Assembly (NCBI GenBank): GCA_027030245.1
Contig: JALVFE010000035.1
Span: 62,001-126,000, forward strand
Direction of reading: 5' to 3'
DNA length: 64,000 nt
Origin: Melioribacteraceae bacterium
Lineage (GTDB): Bacteria; Bacteroidota; Ignavibacteria; Ignavibacteriales; Melioribacteraceae
This document shows, piece by piece, positions 1 to 8,544 of the stretch. The notes under the pieces are model-generated. The model was not told the DNA's origin. It was given only the letters and a program-made list of their open reading frames with translations, and searched no databases. The first letter of the stretch is position 1; each line of letters starts with the position of its first letter. Position numbers and translations under genes: made by a program.

Positions 1-28
1 AATCTTCCCTAAAATGTACACACAAATC

Positions 29-83
29 AATTTATCTCCAAAAAAGTGCAAATTTTATATAAATTTATCTCCCAAAAAGTGCA
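29..83. repeat. Tandem 22-nt direct repeat, possible IS end remnant
   Basis: The unit aatttatctcc(a/c)aaaaagtgca occurs at 29-50 and again at 62-83, a 33-bp period with one mismatch. Iterated short direct repeats of this kind are known at the ends of IS21-family elements, so this may be the end of an element lying mostly outside the window. No transposase is visible here, so the assignment is only a guess. Confidence 0.4.
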
Positions 84-180
84 TTTTCCTAAAAAGAATA
101 AATTTGAGCTTCGGCGGCTACATCGGCAGGTAAATTTAATAAGAAATGTTTCCCCTTTTTTATATCATACGATTAAGCTT

Positions 181-322
181 TATTATGTGATTCCTTACAT
201 TATTTACTCCAAATCAATCCATAAATACTAATTTTGACTTGAGACTTGAAAGACATAATGCTGGCTGGGGAAAATTTACCAAACGCGGAATACCTTGGAA
301 ATTGGTAAAAAATCCGGTTTAG
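181..322 (+). pseudogene. Remnant of a GIY-YIG endonuclease-family gene
   Basis: Two reading frames together resemble a small GIY-YIG nuclease (UvrC-like/YhbQ-type). Frame 1 at 181-231 encodes YYVIPYIIYSKSIHKY followed by a stop, matching the usual start YYVYIxxSxxxxxYYIG with a two-codon insertion and the YIG part missing. Frame 2 at 233-322 encodes FDLRLERHNAGWGKF, then TKRGIPWKLV and a stop, matching the conserved R-L-x-x-H-N and PW-K-L-V segment that follows. A frameshift and small deletion separate them, and the C-terminal half is gone. It is judged dead. Similar intact genes are common in Bacteroidota. Confidence 0.6.
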
Positions 323-846
323 GATATACAAATGCTAATTGAATATTTAATTAAAACTCTTTGCTTAATATATATTATATTCTATGTCTTGATAATACTT
401 ATTGCAAATAGACCGAATTTTAACTATATTACAAATAATCAGACAAAAAATAGTATTTAAAATTTGGCACTAAATTAGTGGTACGCGTAAGAATATATTG
501 TTCCTTCAGTATTTCCCAAAATTCAGTAATTACTTATACTTTGCTCATTTAGATATCCAAGCTATTTTTCCGAATTATTAATTTTTTGGAAAAATAATGT
601 TCATCATGATTAAAAGAGGAAGGGAATTTTAATATTTCCGCAATTGCCCAAATATATGTCTGAATTAAAATACTAACTCGGCAAAAATTTTCTAGGAAAT
701 AAATGCTTTAATAATTCTTTTTTACTGCATTCGCTTTTTTTACCGCACTTTTGGATAAAAAGAAGATCAATCCGTAAAAAAGATTGCCGGTCTAATAATA
801 ATTCATTATTAGCAACACATTATTTGTTTTTTAGTTTCTTTCATAT

Positions 847-3792
847 ATGTCTACAAAATTGAAAATATTATCATATTTAGTCTTTTTTCTTATATTCTTA
901 CCGCCTTACGGCTTTGCACAAATTAAAATACACCAACACATAACCACAGAAGACGGATTAATAGATAACAAGATTCTGTCGATGTTTCAGGATAGTAAAG
1001 GTTATTTGTGGTTTGGCACATTTACGGGAATTAGCCGTTGGGACGGAAAGACGTTTCTCAACTTAAATAAATCCGATGGTTTACCTTCCGCTGCGATTTT
1101 GGATATTACCGAATTACCCGATGGAACTTTGCTTTTCAGTACTTACGGCAGAGGTTTTGTCACTTATAAGGATGGAGTAATCGATACTTTTAACACTAAA
1201 AATGGTCTTAGTTCAAATATGGTATTCCGGTTTCAGAAAATTGGAAATAAAACCGGAGTAATTTCCGATAAAATTCAGATTTATAAATCGAATAAAATAA
1301 ATGATTTCCCCCTGCAAGAGAAATCGTTTGAAAGAGGAATAAGCAACGTAATCGTTACGGAAGACGGTAATGAATATGTTTCCAGCCGAATTAAGGGCTT
1401 TTTTGTTAAGGAAGGCAATAACCGGAAAATATTTACGGTTAAGGACGGGTTGTTCAGCAATAAAATCTATGTAATGGAAAAGGACTTTAATAACAACATT
1501 CTACTTGGTACCTATGAAGGAATTAATAAATATAAAAACGGCAAAATTTCTGCATTAAAATACAACGGGAAACCAATTAAGGGATTTGTCAGCGATATTT
1601 TAGTTGCTAAAGACGGTACAATTTATTACGCAACCGAACATGGAGTTGTTGTTGAAAAAGAAAACAGGGTTGATATTTTATCGGTACAAAACGGATTGTT
1701 GGAAAATACCGTTGGGAAAATCCTTGAGGGCGATAACGGAATAATTTATTTTGGTTATGAAAACAAGGGTGTTGGCATTTATCATCCCAATAGATTTACC
1801 AATTTTATATCCGACCGCGACCCGACCAAATATGCCGCAAATTCTATTATCCAGACAGATGACTCAAAAATATTACTTGGAACCGATGAAGGACTTTTTG
1901 ATTTAAGTGCTAATCAAAAAATCGGTTTTAATCAAATGACAAATAACAAAATACTCTCGCTTGCTTCAAACAAGAATGAAATTTACGTGGGCACGCAAAG
2001 AGGATTTAATATCGTTTCCGGCAATTCAATTAAAAAATATTATTTGGGAAATAAATCCGTTAATGGAATTTATGACATAGCGGTTTCGTATGACGGGGAC
2101 ATTTTGTTGGCTGTGAGACGGCAAGGAATTATTGTATACACACCGAATGAAAATACCGGCAGCAAGTTTAACAACACTATTCGTAACTCAATGAAGATCC
2201 GTCACGAAAATGTAAAAGACGGAATGCTCACATATATTTCAAAAGTATCAGGCTTACAAAGTTCTTGGGTTCTTGATCTGCTGTTCACTAAAGATAGTAC
2301 GCTGGTTATCGGTTACCATGGCAGCGGAGTAAGCATGTTAAAAAACGGTAAATTTACTCACTTTAAAAAAGAATCGGGTTTAACTGACGGTATTGTTACA
2401 ACAATCTTTGAAGATAACGACGGTGCATTGTGGTTTGGAACCAGAGCAGGTGGAATATCAATCTACAACAACGGTTTGTTCGATACATTGAATATCGACC
2501 ACGGACTATCATCAAATAACATCAGAGGAATTGTTCAAGTAGGAAATAAATATTACGTAACCACAACAAAAGGTTTAAATGTTGTTGTAAAATATCCGAC
2601 AGGTTATTTTTGCCGGCAAATCAATAAAAACGACGGTTTGGTTTCTAACAGTTGTAACAGAAATGCGCTGCTTCTCGATAATAATAATAATATTTGGATT
2701 GGTACAAACGACGGACTAAGCAAATACAATCCCGCAGTAGATAAAATAATCGCTTCTCCCCCAAAAATTCATTTTACCGGAATAAAAATATTTAACGAAG
2801 ATTATTCGCTTAACGAATTCCTTTCCGAACGTGAGTTAAGTTATACCCAGAACTATCTTAAGTTTAGTTTCATTGGAATGAATCTCTCCGCACCCGATAA
2901 AGTATTGTACAAGTACAGACTTAAAAACGTTGACAAAGATTGGATAACAAGCGATATTTCAAACGTCCAGTATACCAGTCTTGATGACGGTAATTACACC
3001 TTTGAAGTTAAAGCAAGAAATGAGTGGGGATTTTGGTCGAAACCGAAAGCTTTATCATTTGTAATTACTCCTGCTTGGTGGGAAACTTGGTGGTTTTATT
3101 CTCTGGCAATTTTGGCAATTGCTTCTTTAATTGCATTTGTTTCGTCTTACAGATACAGACATTTGCTTGCCATAGAAAAGATGCGCTCTAAAATATCTGC
3201 GGATTTGCACGATAGTGTCGGTTCCGGACTTACCGAGATTTCCATTTTATCCGAACTGTTAATTGCCCAAGTCCCGGAAGATAAGAAAGATTTTAAATCC
3301 GGTTTAAGCAATATCAGTACTATTTCCCGCTCACTTATTGAAAGTATGAGCGATATTGTGTGGTTGGTCAACCCCCAAAAAGATACGCTTAAAGACCTTT
3401 TCAAACGTCTGCAAATGTCATATCAAGAAGTTCTGAGATACACCGATATTGATTTGGTCGTGGAAAATCTGGATAAATTGGAAACCGTCAGACTTCCTAT
3501 GAACTTCAGGCAACATCTTTACTTAATTTTCAAAGAAGCAATTAACAATGCAATCAAATACAGCGGAGGCGATCTACTAAACCTGAAGGTGCAAACCGAG
3601 GGAACTAATCTTACCGTAGTTTTTTCCGATAACGGAAAGGGATATGATCCGAACAAAGAAAAAACGGGCAACGGATTGATTAATATGAAAAACAGAGCTA
3701 AAGAAATCGGTGGAAAAATTGAATATTTTTCTGTTGCAAATAAAGGAACAACCATTAAATTTACAGGCAAGTTTAGTAAACAGAAAATATAG
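847..3792 (+). CDS. Reg_prop/Y_Y_Y sensor histidine kinase
   Basis: A 981-residue membrane sensor kinase. A signal peptide (cleavage after about residue 24) is followed by some 600 residues of Reg_prop beta-propeller repeats with recurring G-L and W-F-G-T motifs. A Y_Y_Y domain lies near 675-740, a single membrane helix near 748-767, a HisKA_3-like dimerisation helix with the phospho-accepting His788 in DLHDSVGS, and a HATPase_c domain (N-box around 897-902, DNGKG at 928, GNG at 941-943). This is the periplasmic sensor layout of Bacteroidota hybrid regulators, but without the fused receiver and AraC parts. The partner is almost certainly the NarL-type regulator at 5213, in the same operon. 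The ligand is unknown; glycan fragments are the usual signals for this sensor class. Confidence 0.92.
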   Translation: MSTKLKILSYLVFFLIFLPPYGFAQIKIHQHITTEDGLIDNKILSMFQDSKGYLWFGTFTGISRWDGKTFLNLNKSDGLPSAAILDITELPDGTLLFSTYGRGFVTYKDGVIDTFNTKNGLSSNMVFRFQKIGNKTGVISDKIQIYKSNKINDFPLQEKSFERGISNVIVTEDGNEYVSSRIKGFFVKEGNNRKIFTVKDGLFSNKIYVMEKDFNNNILLGTYEGINKYKNGKISALKYNGKPIKGFVSDILVAKDGTIYYATEHGVVVEKENRVDILSVQNGLLENTVGKILEGDNGIIYFGYENKGVGIYHPNRFTNFISDRDPTKYAANSIIQTDDSKILLGTDEGLFDLSANQKIGFNQMTNNKILSLASNKNEIYVGTQRGFNIVSGNSIKKYYLGNKSVNGIYDIAVSYDGDILLAVRRQGIIVYTPNENTGSKFNNTIRNSMKIRHENVKDGMLTYISKVSGLQSSWVLDLLFTKDSTLVIGYHGSGVSMLKNGKFTHFKKESGLTDGIVTTIFEDNDGALWFGTRAGGISIYNNGLFDTLNIDHGLSSNNIRGIVQVGNKYYVTTTKGLNVVVKYPTGYFCRQINKNDGLVSNSCNRNALLLDNNNNIWIGTNDGLSKYNPAVDKIIASPPKIHFTGIKIFNEDYSLNEFLSERELSYTQNYLKFSFIGMNLSAPDKVLYKYRLKNVDKDWITSDISNVQYTSLDDGNYTFEVKARNEWGFWSKPKALSFVITPAWWETWWFYSLAILAIASLIAFVSSYRYRHLLAIEKMRSKISADLHDSVGSGLTEISILSELLIAQVPEDKKDFKSGLSNISTISRSLIESMSDIVWLVNPQKDTLKDLFKRLQMSYQEVLRYTDIDLVVENLDKLETVRLPMNFRQHLYLIFKEAINNAIKYSGGDLLNLKVQTEGTNLTVVFSDNGKGYDPNKEKTGNGLINMKNRAKEIGGKIEYFSVANKGTTIKFTGKFSKQKI

Positions 3793-3939
3793 ACTGATTA
3801 TTTTAGAAAATTTTTTAGGAAAATTTTTTCTTTTAGTTGATTCAGTGGGGGCAGAGTATTATCCTTGACAGAAGGAAAAAAATGCTTTATCTTTCCTTTT
3901 GAAAAGGAAACTTGTCAAATGGTTTTTAGCGGTTTTGTA

Positions 3940-5193
3940 ATGAAAGACTTAATCAAAAACATAATACTTGATTTCCACAAAAGAGGGATTCCCGAATTCA
4001 TTACAAGAGATTTTGATATTCCCGTGGATTCGGGAAAAATTGTAACTTTGATCGGTTCCAGAAGGACGGGAAAAACTTATGCTCTTTTTCAAGTAATGAG
4101 CAAAATTGATGATATTACTAAAATAGTTTATATAAACTTTGAGGATGAAAGATTAAATTTTACCCATAAAAATCTTCAAGAAATAATAGAAGCATATTTG
4201 GAACTATACCCTACGAGAAAAAAAAATGAAATCTATTTCTTTTTTGATGAGATACAAGAAATAAACGGTTGGGAAAAATTTTTAAGAAGAATTAACGATA
4301 CTATCACCACGAATATTTTCGTTACCGGTTCTTCGGCAAAATTATTAAGTAAAGAAATTGCTACCAGTTTAAGAGGTCGTACAATAACCTTTAAAATATT
4401 TCCGTTATCCTTTGGCGAATTTCTAACTTTCAAAAATATTGACAAAGAATTTATATCCACGCACGGAAAGGCGACGGTTATTGCGGCATTGAATGAATAT
4501 ATGAGTACAAGTTCATTCCCCGAAACCGTAAATATGCAGCCTCATATAAGGGAAAATACTCTCAGAATGTATTTTGATGTTATGCTTTTTAGAGATGTAA
4601 TTGAAAGAAATGACATAAAAAATATTTTCCCGATAAAATATTTGCTCCATAAATTAATGGGAAACCCGGGCAAGCAATTTTCAGTGCACAAAATTTATAA
4701 CGAGTTAAAATCCCAAGGAATTAAAATTAGTAAAAATTCACTTTACGATTATCTTAATTTTATAAGTGATGCCTTCATTATTTTTCCGGTGCAAAATTTC
4801 TCGGAGAAAATAAATAACAAAAATCAAAAAAAATCCTATTCAATCGATCACGGATTAGCATCAAGTGTTTCCGCCACACTTAGTCGGGACTACGGAAGAA
4901 TGCTTGAAAATATAGTTTTTATTCATTTGGTTAGAAAATATGATAAAATTTTCTTTTTCAAAGAAAAAAGAGAATGCGATTTTATTATTAAAGAAAAAAA
5001 TAAAATAACTCAATGTTTACAGGTTTGTTCGGAGTTAAACGAAGATAATAAAGAACGTGAAATTAATGGTTTAAAAGAAGCAATGAATTACTTTTCTCTA
5101 AAAAAGGGGAAAATAGTAACTTTAAACCAAACGGATAAAATCGATAATATTGAAGTTCAACCTGTATATCGGTGGTTATTGGAAAATTTTTAA
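3940..5193 (+). CDS. AAA+ ATPase with DUF4143 C-terminal domain
   Basis: An ATPase of the ATP-binding/DUF4143 family, often found next to toxins, mobile genes or regulators; its cellular role is not established. Counting from the ATG at 3940, the Walker A motif GSRRTGKT lies at 39-46 and Walker B FFFDE around 100-104. A sensor-like TGSSAKLLS follows, then the DUF4143 part with a winged-helix-like segment and a C-terminal nuclease-fold-like stretch (ECDFIIKE). I prefer 3940 over the in-frame TTG at 3865 because MKDLIKN is the usual start for the family and the extra N-terminal residues match nothing. It lies 147 bp after the kinase gene and 19 bp before the response regulator, an unusual place between cognate partners. 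Confidence 0.85.
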   Translation: MKDLIKNIILDFHKRGIPEFITRDFDIPVDSGKIVTLIGSRRTGKTYALFQVMSKIDDITKIVYINFEDERLNFTHKNLQEIIEAYLELYPTRKKNEIYFFFDEIQEINGWEKFLRRINDTITTNIFVTGSSAKLLSKEIATSLRGRTITFKIFPLSFGEFLTFKNIDKEFISTHGKATVIAALNEYMSTSSFPETVNMQPHIRENTLRMYFDVMLFRDVIERNDIKNIFPIKYLLHKLMGNPGKQFSVHKIYNELKSQGIKISKNSLYDYLNFISDAFIIFPVQNFSEKINNKNQKKSYSIDHGLASSVSATLSRDYGRMLENIVFIHLVRKYDKIFFFKEKRECDFIIKEKNKITQCLQVCSELNEDNKEREINGLKEAMNYFSLKKGKIVTLNQTDKIDNIEVQPVYRWLLENF

Positions 5194-5212
5194 TTTAATA
5201 AATCTTTAAACA

Positions 5213-5851
5213 ATGATAACAACAGTAATAGTTGAAGATATTGAGATTGTCCGCAATGGAATCGCCACAATAATTAACGGTACGGAAGGATACAAATGTA
5301 TTGCCGAATTTGAAGATGCCGAATCGATGTTGGATGAAATTGAAGAATTAAAGCCCGACGTACTAATAATTGATATCGGTTTGCCTGGAATTTCGGGAAT
5401 TGAAGGAATAAAAAGAGTGAAAAAATTATTGCCCGACCAAACCGTAGTTGTTCTTACAGTCCATGAAGAAAACGAGAAAATATTTGAAGCACTTATGGCG
5501 GGCGCTTCCGGTTATTTACCAAAAAAAACACCACCGGCAGAATTAATAAAAGCCATAAAAGAAGCACACGAGGGCGGTTCGCCCATGAATTCCGAAATTG
5601 CCGGAAAAGTTATTCATCTGTTGCGAAACTTTGCTCCTAAAGTTGACAATGAAAAACCCATTAAATTAACCGAACGGGAAAACGAAATTCTTACTGCCAT
5701 CTCTCAAGGCTTAGGTTATAAAAGAATCGCTGCAAATTTATTTATTTCCACTGAAACAGTACGCTATCACATAAAAAATATCTATAAAAAACTTCACGTT
5801 TGCTCGCAATCGGAAGCCGTTGCCAAAGCAATTAAGAAAGGTTTAATTTAG
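5213..5851 (+). CDS. NarL/FixJ-family response regulator
   Basis: A 212-residue two-component response regulator. The receiver domain spans about 1-120, with acidic residues E8/D9, phospho-acceptor Asp54 in IDIGLPG, Thr82 and the conserved Lys near 104-105. The C-terminal LuxR-type HTH (about 148-210) has the typical LTERENEIL and ISTETVRYHIKNIYKKL segments. It should be phosphorylated by the sensor kinase at 847, two genes upstream, and then bind DNA as a dimer. Candidate target sites are the 16-bp palindromes at 5961-5976, 6013-6028 and 8462-8477, which start 110 bp after its stop codon; that link is inference. Confidence 0.93.
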   Translation: MITTVIVEDIEIVRNGIATIINGTEGYKCIAEFEDAESMLDEIEELKPDVLIIDIGLPGISGIEGIKRVKKLLPDQTVVVLTVHEENEKIFEALMAGASGYLPKKTPPAELIKAIKEAHEGGSPMNSEIAGKVIHLLRNFAPKVDNEKPIKLTERENEILTAISQGLGYKRIAANLFISTETVRYHIKNIYKKLHVCSQSEAVAKAIKKGLI

Positions 5852-5960
5852 AATAACAATTAAAAATCCAATTCACAATATCCGTATCCTTCGGAATTAG
5901 CAATTTTATTCTAATTATAATCTCATCACGATATTTCACAATTCATGATTTTTCCTTCCG

Positions 5961-6028
5961 CTACCGGTATCGGTAGTCTGTTGTTTGATTTTTGAACATT
6001 TCACAAACTTTTCTACTACTATCGGTAG
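5961..6028. promoter_or_regulatory. Two copies of a 16-bp palindrome upstream of the adhesin-like gene
   Basis: The site ctaccggtatcggtag at 5961-5976 is an inverted repeat with one imperfect position pair, and ctactactatcggtag at 6013-6028 is a more degenerate copy. A perfect version is found at 8462-8477 before the paralogous gene. The second site and the one at 8462 both end about 66-68 bp before the chosen ATG and are both followed by tgga(c/t)aaacca, so spacing is conserved. This fits an operator for a dimeric regulator such as the NarL-type protein encoded just upstream. Confidence 0.55.
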
Positions 6029-6093
6029 TGGACAAACCAAACTTTAAGATTTATTTTACACTTAAAATTCAAAATCAGATAAGGAGACTTATT

Positions 6094-8193
6094 ATGTATA
6101 AATCCAAAACCCTTTCCAATATTTTGACAATGCCAAAGACAGTTAATCTAACTTTGCATTTTTATTTTTCTGTTTTTATTTCTTCCGTTTTACTTATTAC
6201 GTCTTTCGTTAACGCTCAAGAAATAAAGACAGTTAAAACCGACACACTAAAAACAGAATATTCAACAAAACCCAATTCACCGCAAGCAGAAGAAGGCGAT
6301 GTTAAAATAACGGACGGCACAAACATACTTATCAGAATAACCGACGAAGGAACTTTCGGTGCAATTGAAATTAAAAACGGCGTGCCTACAACAACAACGG
6401 ATAAGCTTTATAATGATGCCGGAACATTAAAATTTAACGGCTCTTCCTTGGGTGGCGGAAGCGGAGCAACGGAAATAAATGATTTAACAGATGCCAGATA
6501 TGACGGTTATAGCTTATACCTGGGCGAAGGCGCCGGGGTTAATAGTGGCAATGGAATAAATTATAATACGGCAGTTGGTAAAAATGCACTTTACACAAAT
6601 ACTACCGGATTTGATAACACTGCGATTGGTCGAAAAGCACTTTATTCAAATTTGGGTGGATCCTGTAACACTGCGGTTGGAGTCTTGGCACTGCAATCAA
6701 ATTCAACCGGCACAAAAAATACGGCAATTGGCTTACGGTCACTTTATTTTAATACAAGTGGCTATGAAAACGTAGCAAGCGGAGTACATGCTTCATATTA
6801 TAATTCAACCGGACATTATAACACCGTCAGCGGTTATCAGGCTTTGTATTATAATTCAACAGGTTCAAACAATACTGTAATCGGTTATAAAGCCGGATAC
6901 GGAGCTTGGAATAAAAGTCAGAGCGGTAATATTTTGATAGGTTATCAAGCGGGTTATAATGAAATCGGAAGCAATAAATTATATATAGAAAATTCAAATT
7001 CGTCTTCACCTCTCATTTGGGGAGATTTTGCAAATGACTCTGTTAGAGTTAACGGTACTCTTGATGTTACATCAAAAACAATAACTCCTTTAATTCAAAT
7101 TACAACGGGTGCGGCAAATGGTTATATATTAACTTCGGACACGGCAGGCAATGCAACGTGGCAGGCGCCTTCCGGCGGTAGTGATAATGACTGGACAGTT
7201 TCGGGAAACGATTTATATTCAACACCAACGGGTAATGTCGGAATAGGCACAACTACTCCTTCAACCAAATTGGATGTGAACGGTAAAACAAAAACAGCAC
7301 AATTACAAATAACAACAGGCGCAACAGATGGTTATGTGCTTACTTCCGATGCTGCAGGCAATGCAACGTGGCAAGTTTCAGCCGGTGGAGCCGGAGCGGA
7401 TTCAATAAACCAACTAGCAGATGCTATTTACGACGGGTCAAGTTTATTCCTGGGTGAAGGCGCCGGGGTTAATGATGACGGAACGGCGAATAATAATACC
7501 GCTGTTGGGAAAAATGCTCTGAAATCAAACTCATCCGGCACTCAAAATACAGCAGTCGGTTCCGATGCACTTCCTGATAATTCAAATGGCGGTAGCAATA
7601 CTGCTCTTGGATACCATACGCTCTGGCAAAATACCAACGGAGATGCCAATACTGCTGTTGGTGCAGGTGCTCTTTTAAAAAATATTTCGGGAAATGGTAA
7701 TACTGCCATTGGAAGAAATGCTCTTTACGGAAATTCATCTGGCGAATTTAATGTTGGTATAGGAGGTATTGCAAATTACTATAACACAGATGGCTCCAAA
7801 AATACAATTATTGGATATGGTGCCGGAGGTCAACCTTCTCCTAATTCTAAAAGCGGGAATGTATTTTTAGGTTATTATGCTGGTCACTATGAGAACGGGA
7901 ATGATAAACTATTTATAGAAAACTCTGGCTCTTCTACACCGTTAATTTGGGGTGATTTTGCAAATGATTTGGCAGCCATTCATGGAAAACTTGGTATTTC
8001 CACAAAATCGCCAACGTCAAAAATTGATATTGACGGGTCTAACGGTTTTGATCAATTAAGAATGCGCGCCTCATATACCCCGACAAGTTCTTCAGATACT
8101 AACGGAGAAGTCGGCGACACTGCTTGGGACGATAATTATTTTTACATAAAAACCAATGCCGGATGGAAAAGAACAGCACTTAGTACTTTTTAA
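6094..8193 (+). CDS. Secreted repeat protein with YadA-head-like motifs
   Basis: About 699 residues, exported by a long signal peptide (to about residue 42, ending FVNAQ). An N-terminal domain of about 85 residues, rich in DGTN and GTFG motifs, is nearly identical to that of the gene at 8545. Two large modules follow, each opening with GEGAGVN and built from repeats of the form NTAVGKNAL, NTAIGRKAL and NTVIGY, and each closing with LIWGDFAND. Such repeats resemble the beta-roll heads of trimeric autotransporter adhesins and phage tail-fibre-like proteins. A VGIGTTTPSTKLDVNG linker lies between the modules. There is no T9SS tail and no YadA anchor, so localisation is unclear. The ATG at 6094 is chosen over the in-frame TTG at 5992 because it has an aaggag ribosome site 7 bp upstream and starts a proper signal peptide. 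Confidence 0.75.
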   Translation: MYKSKTLSNILTMPKTVNLTLHFYFSVFISSVLLITSFVNAQEIKTVKTDTLKTEYSTKPNSPQAEEGDVKITDGTNILIRITDEGTFGAIEIKNGVPTTTTDKLYNDAGTLKFNGSSLGGGSGATEINDLTDARYDGYSLYLGEGAGVNSGNGINYNTAVGKNALYTNTTGFDNTAIGRKALYSNLGGSCNTAVGVLALQSNSTGTKNTAIGLRSLYFNTSGYENVASGVHASYYNSTGHYNTVSGYQALYYNSTGSNNTVIGYKAGYGAWNKSQSGNILIGYQAGYNEIGSNKLYIENSNSSSPLIWGDFANDSVRVNGTLDVTSKTITPLIQITTGAANGYILTSDTAGNATWQAPSGGSDNDWTVSGNDLYSTPTGNVGIGTTTPSTKLDVNGKTKTAQLQITTGATDGYVLTSDAAGNATWQVSAGGAGADSINQLADAIYDGSSLFLGEGAGVNDDGTANNNTAVGKNALKSNSSGTQNTAVGSDALPDNSNGGSNTALGYHTLWQNTNGDANTAVGAGALLKNISGNGNTAIGRNALYGNSSGEFNVGIGGIANYYNTDGSKNTIIGYGAGGQPSPNSKSGNVFLGYYAGHYENGNDKLFIENSGSSTPLIWGDFANDLAAIHGKLGISTKSPTSKIDIDGSNGFDQLRMRASYTPTSSSDTNGEVGDTAWDDNYFYIKTNAGWKRTALSTF

Positions 8194-8265
8194 TTTTAAA
8201 GTATCAAAATAAATGGAAACAAATAATGAAAAATATAATAATGCCTTTATCATCTTACTTCTTGG

Positions 8266-8390
8266 TTCCCTGGTGGAAAGGACCATTCCTTTCCACCGGT
8301 TACCCGCTTGCAAGCTCTATATTTTGCGGGAAATAAGTTAAATATTTAATCATATTCTAACTATGCCGAGGTGTGGACCTCGGCATCAGT
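8266..8390. repeat. 125-bp structured intergenic repeat, copy 1
   Basis: This segment is nearly identical over its whole 125 bp to 36999-37123. It contains a perfect 11-bp hairpin (ggtggaaagga at 8272-8282 pairing with 8287-8297, loop ccat) and a perfect 10-bp hairpin (atgccgaggt at 8363-8372 pairing with 8377-8386, loop gtgg). A middle hairpin seen in copy 2 is degenerate here. It lies 72 bp after the stop of the adhesin-like gene, as expected for a REP-like or MITE-like element that may also act as a transcript end. Confidence 0.7.
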
Positions 8391-8461
8391 AGTAATAATA
8401 CTAACAAAACATTTAAGACTTATAATCAATTCAATCATTTCTAATCCTATAGCATGATTTT

Positions 8462-8477
8462 CTACCGATATCGGTAG
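8462..8477. promoter_or_regulatory. Perfect 16-bp palindrome upstream of the DUF1566 gene
   Basis: The sequence ctaccgatatcggtag is fully self-complementary. It sits 67 bp before the ATG at 8545, the same distance as the second site before the paralogous gene at 6094, and is followed by the same tgga(t/c)aaacca box. It is the best candidate for the consensus operator shared by both genes. Confidence 0.55.
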
Positions 8478-8544
8478 TGGATAAACCACTTATTTGAAAG
8501 TATCTTGTTTAGCTAAAATCATAAATCAGACGAAGGAACTTATC

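Larger units (their letters stand above)
1..846. other. 846-bp region without an intact gene
   Basis: No convincing intact gene is seen here. The stretch holds two tandem 22-nt repeats at 29-83, a decayed GIY-YIG nuclease remnant at 181-322, and then about 500 bases of AT-rich sequence with stops in all frames up to the sensor kinase at 847. A 61-codon reading frame at 46-231 has no recognisable protein of its own, but its last 16 codons belong to the nuclease remnant. The promoter of the downstream two-component operon presumably lies between about 600 and 846, but I could not pick a reliable -33/-7 pair. Confidence 0.6.

Noticed and set aside
46-231. 61-codon reading frame as a gene
   Set aside because: No own homology or ribosome site; only its end belongs to the GIY-YIG remnant.
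3865-3892. TTGACA with a tta-tct box as a promoter for the ATPase gene
   Set aside because: Bacteroidota-type promoters use a different -33/-7 pattern, and the box match is weak; not enough to call.
6550-7800. CRISPR-like periodic repeats
   Set aside because: The periodicity is codon-based (NTAVG/NTAIG peptide repeats) inside a long reading frame; spacers and repeats are not of CRISPR type.
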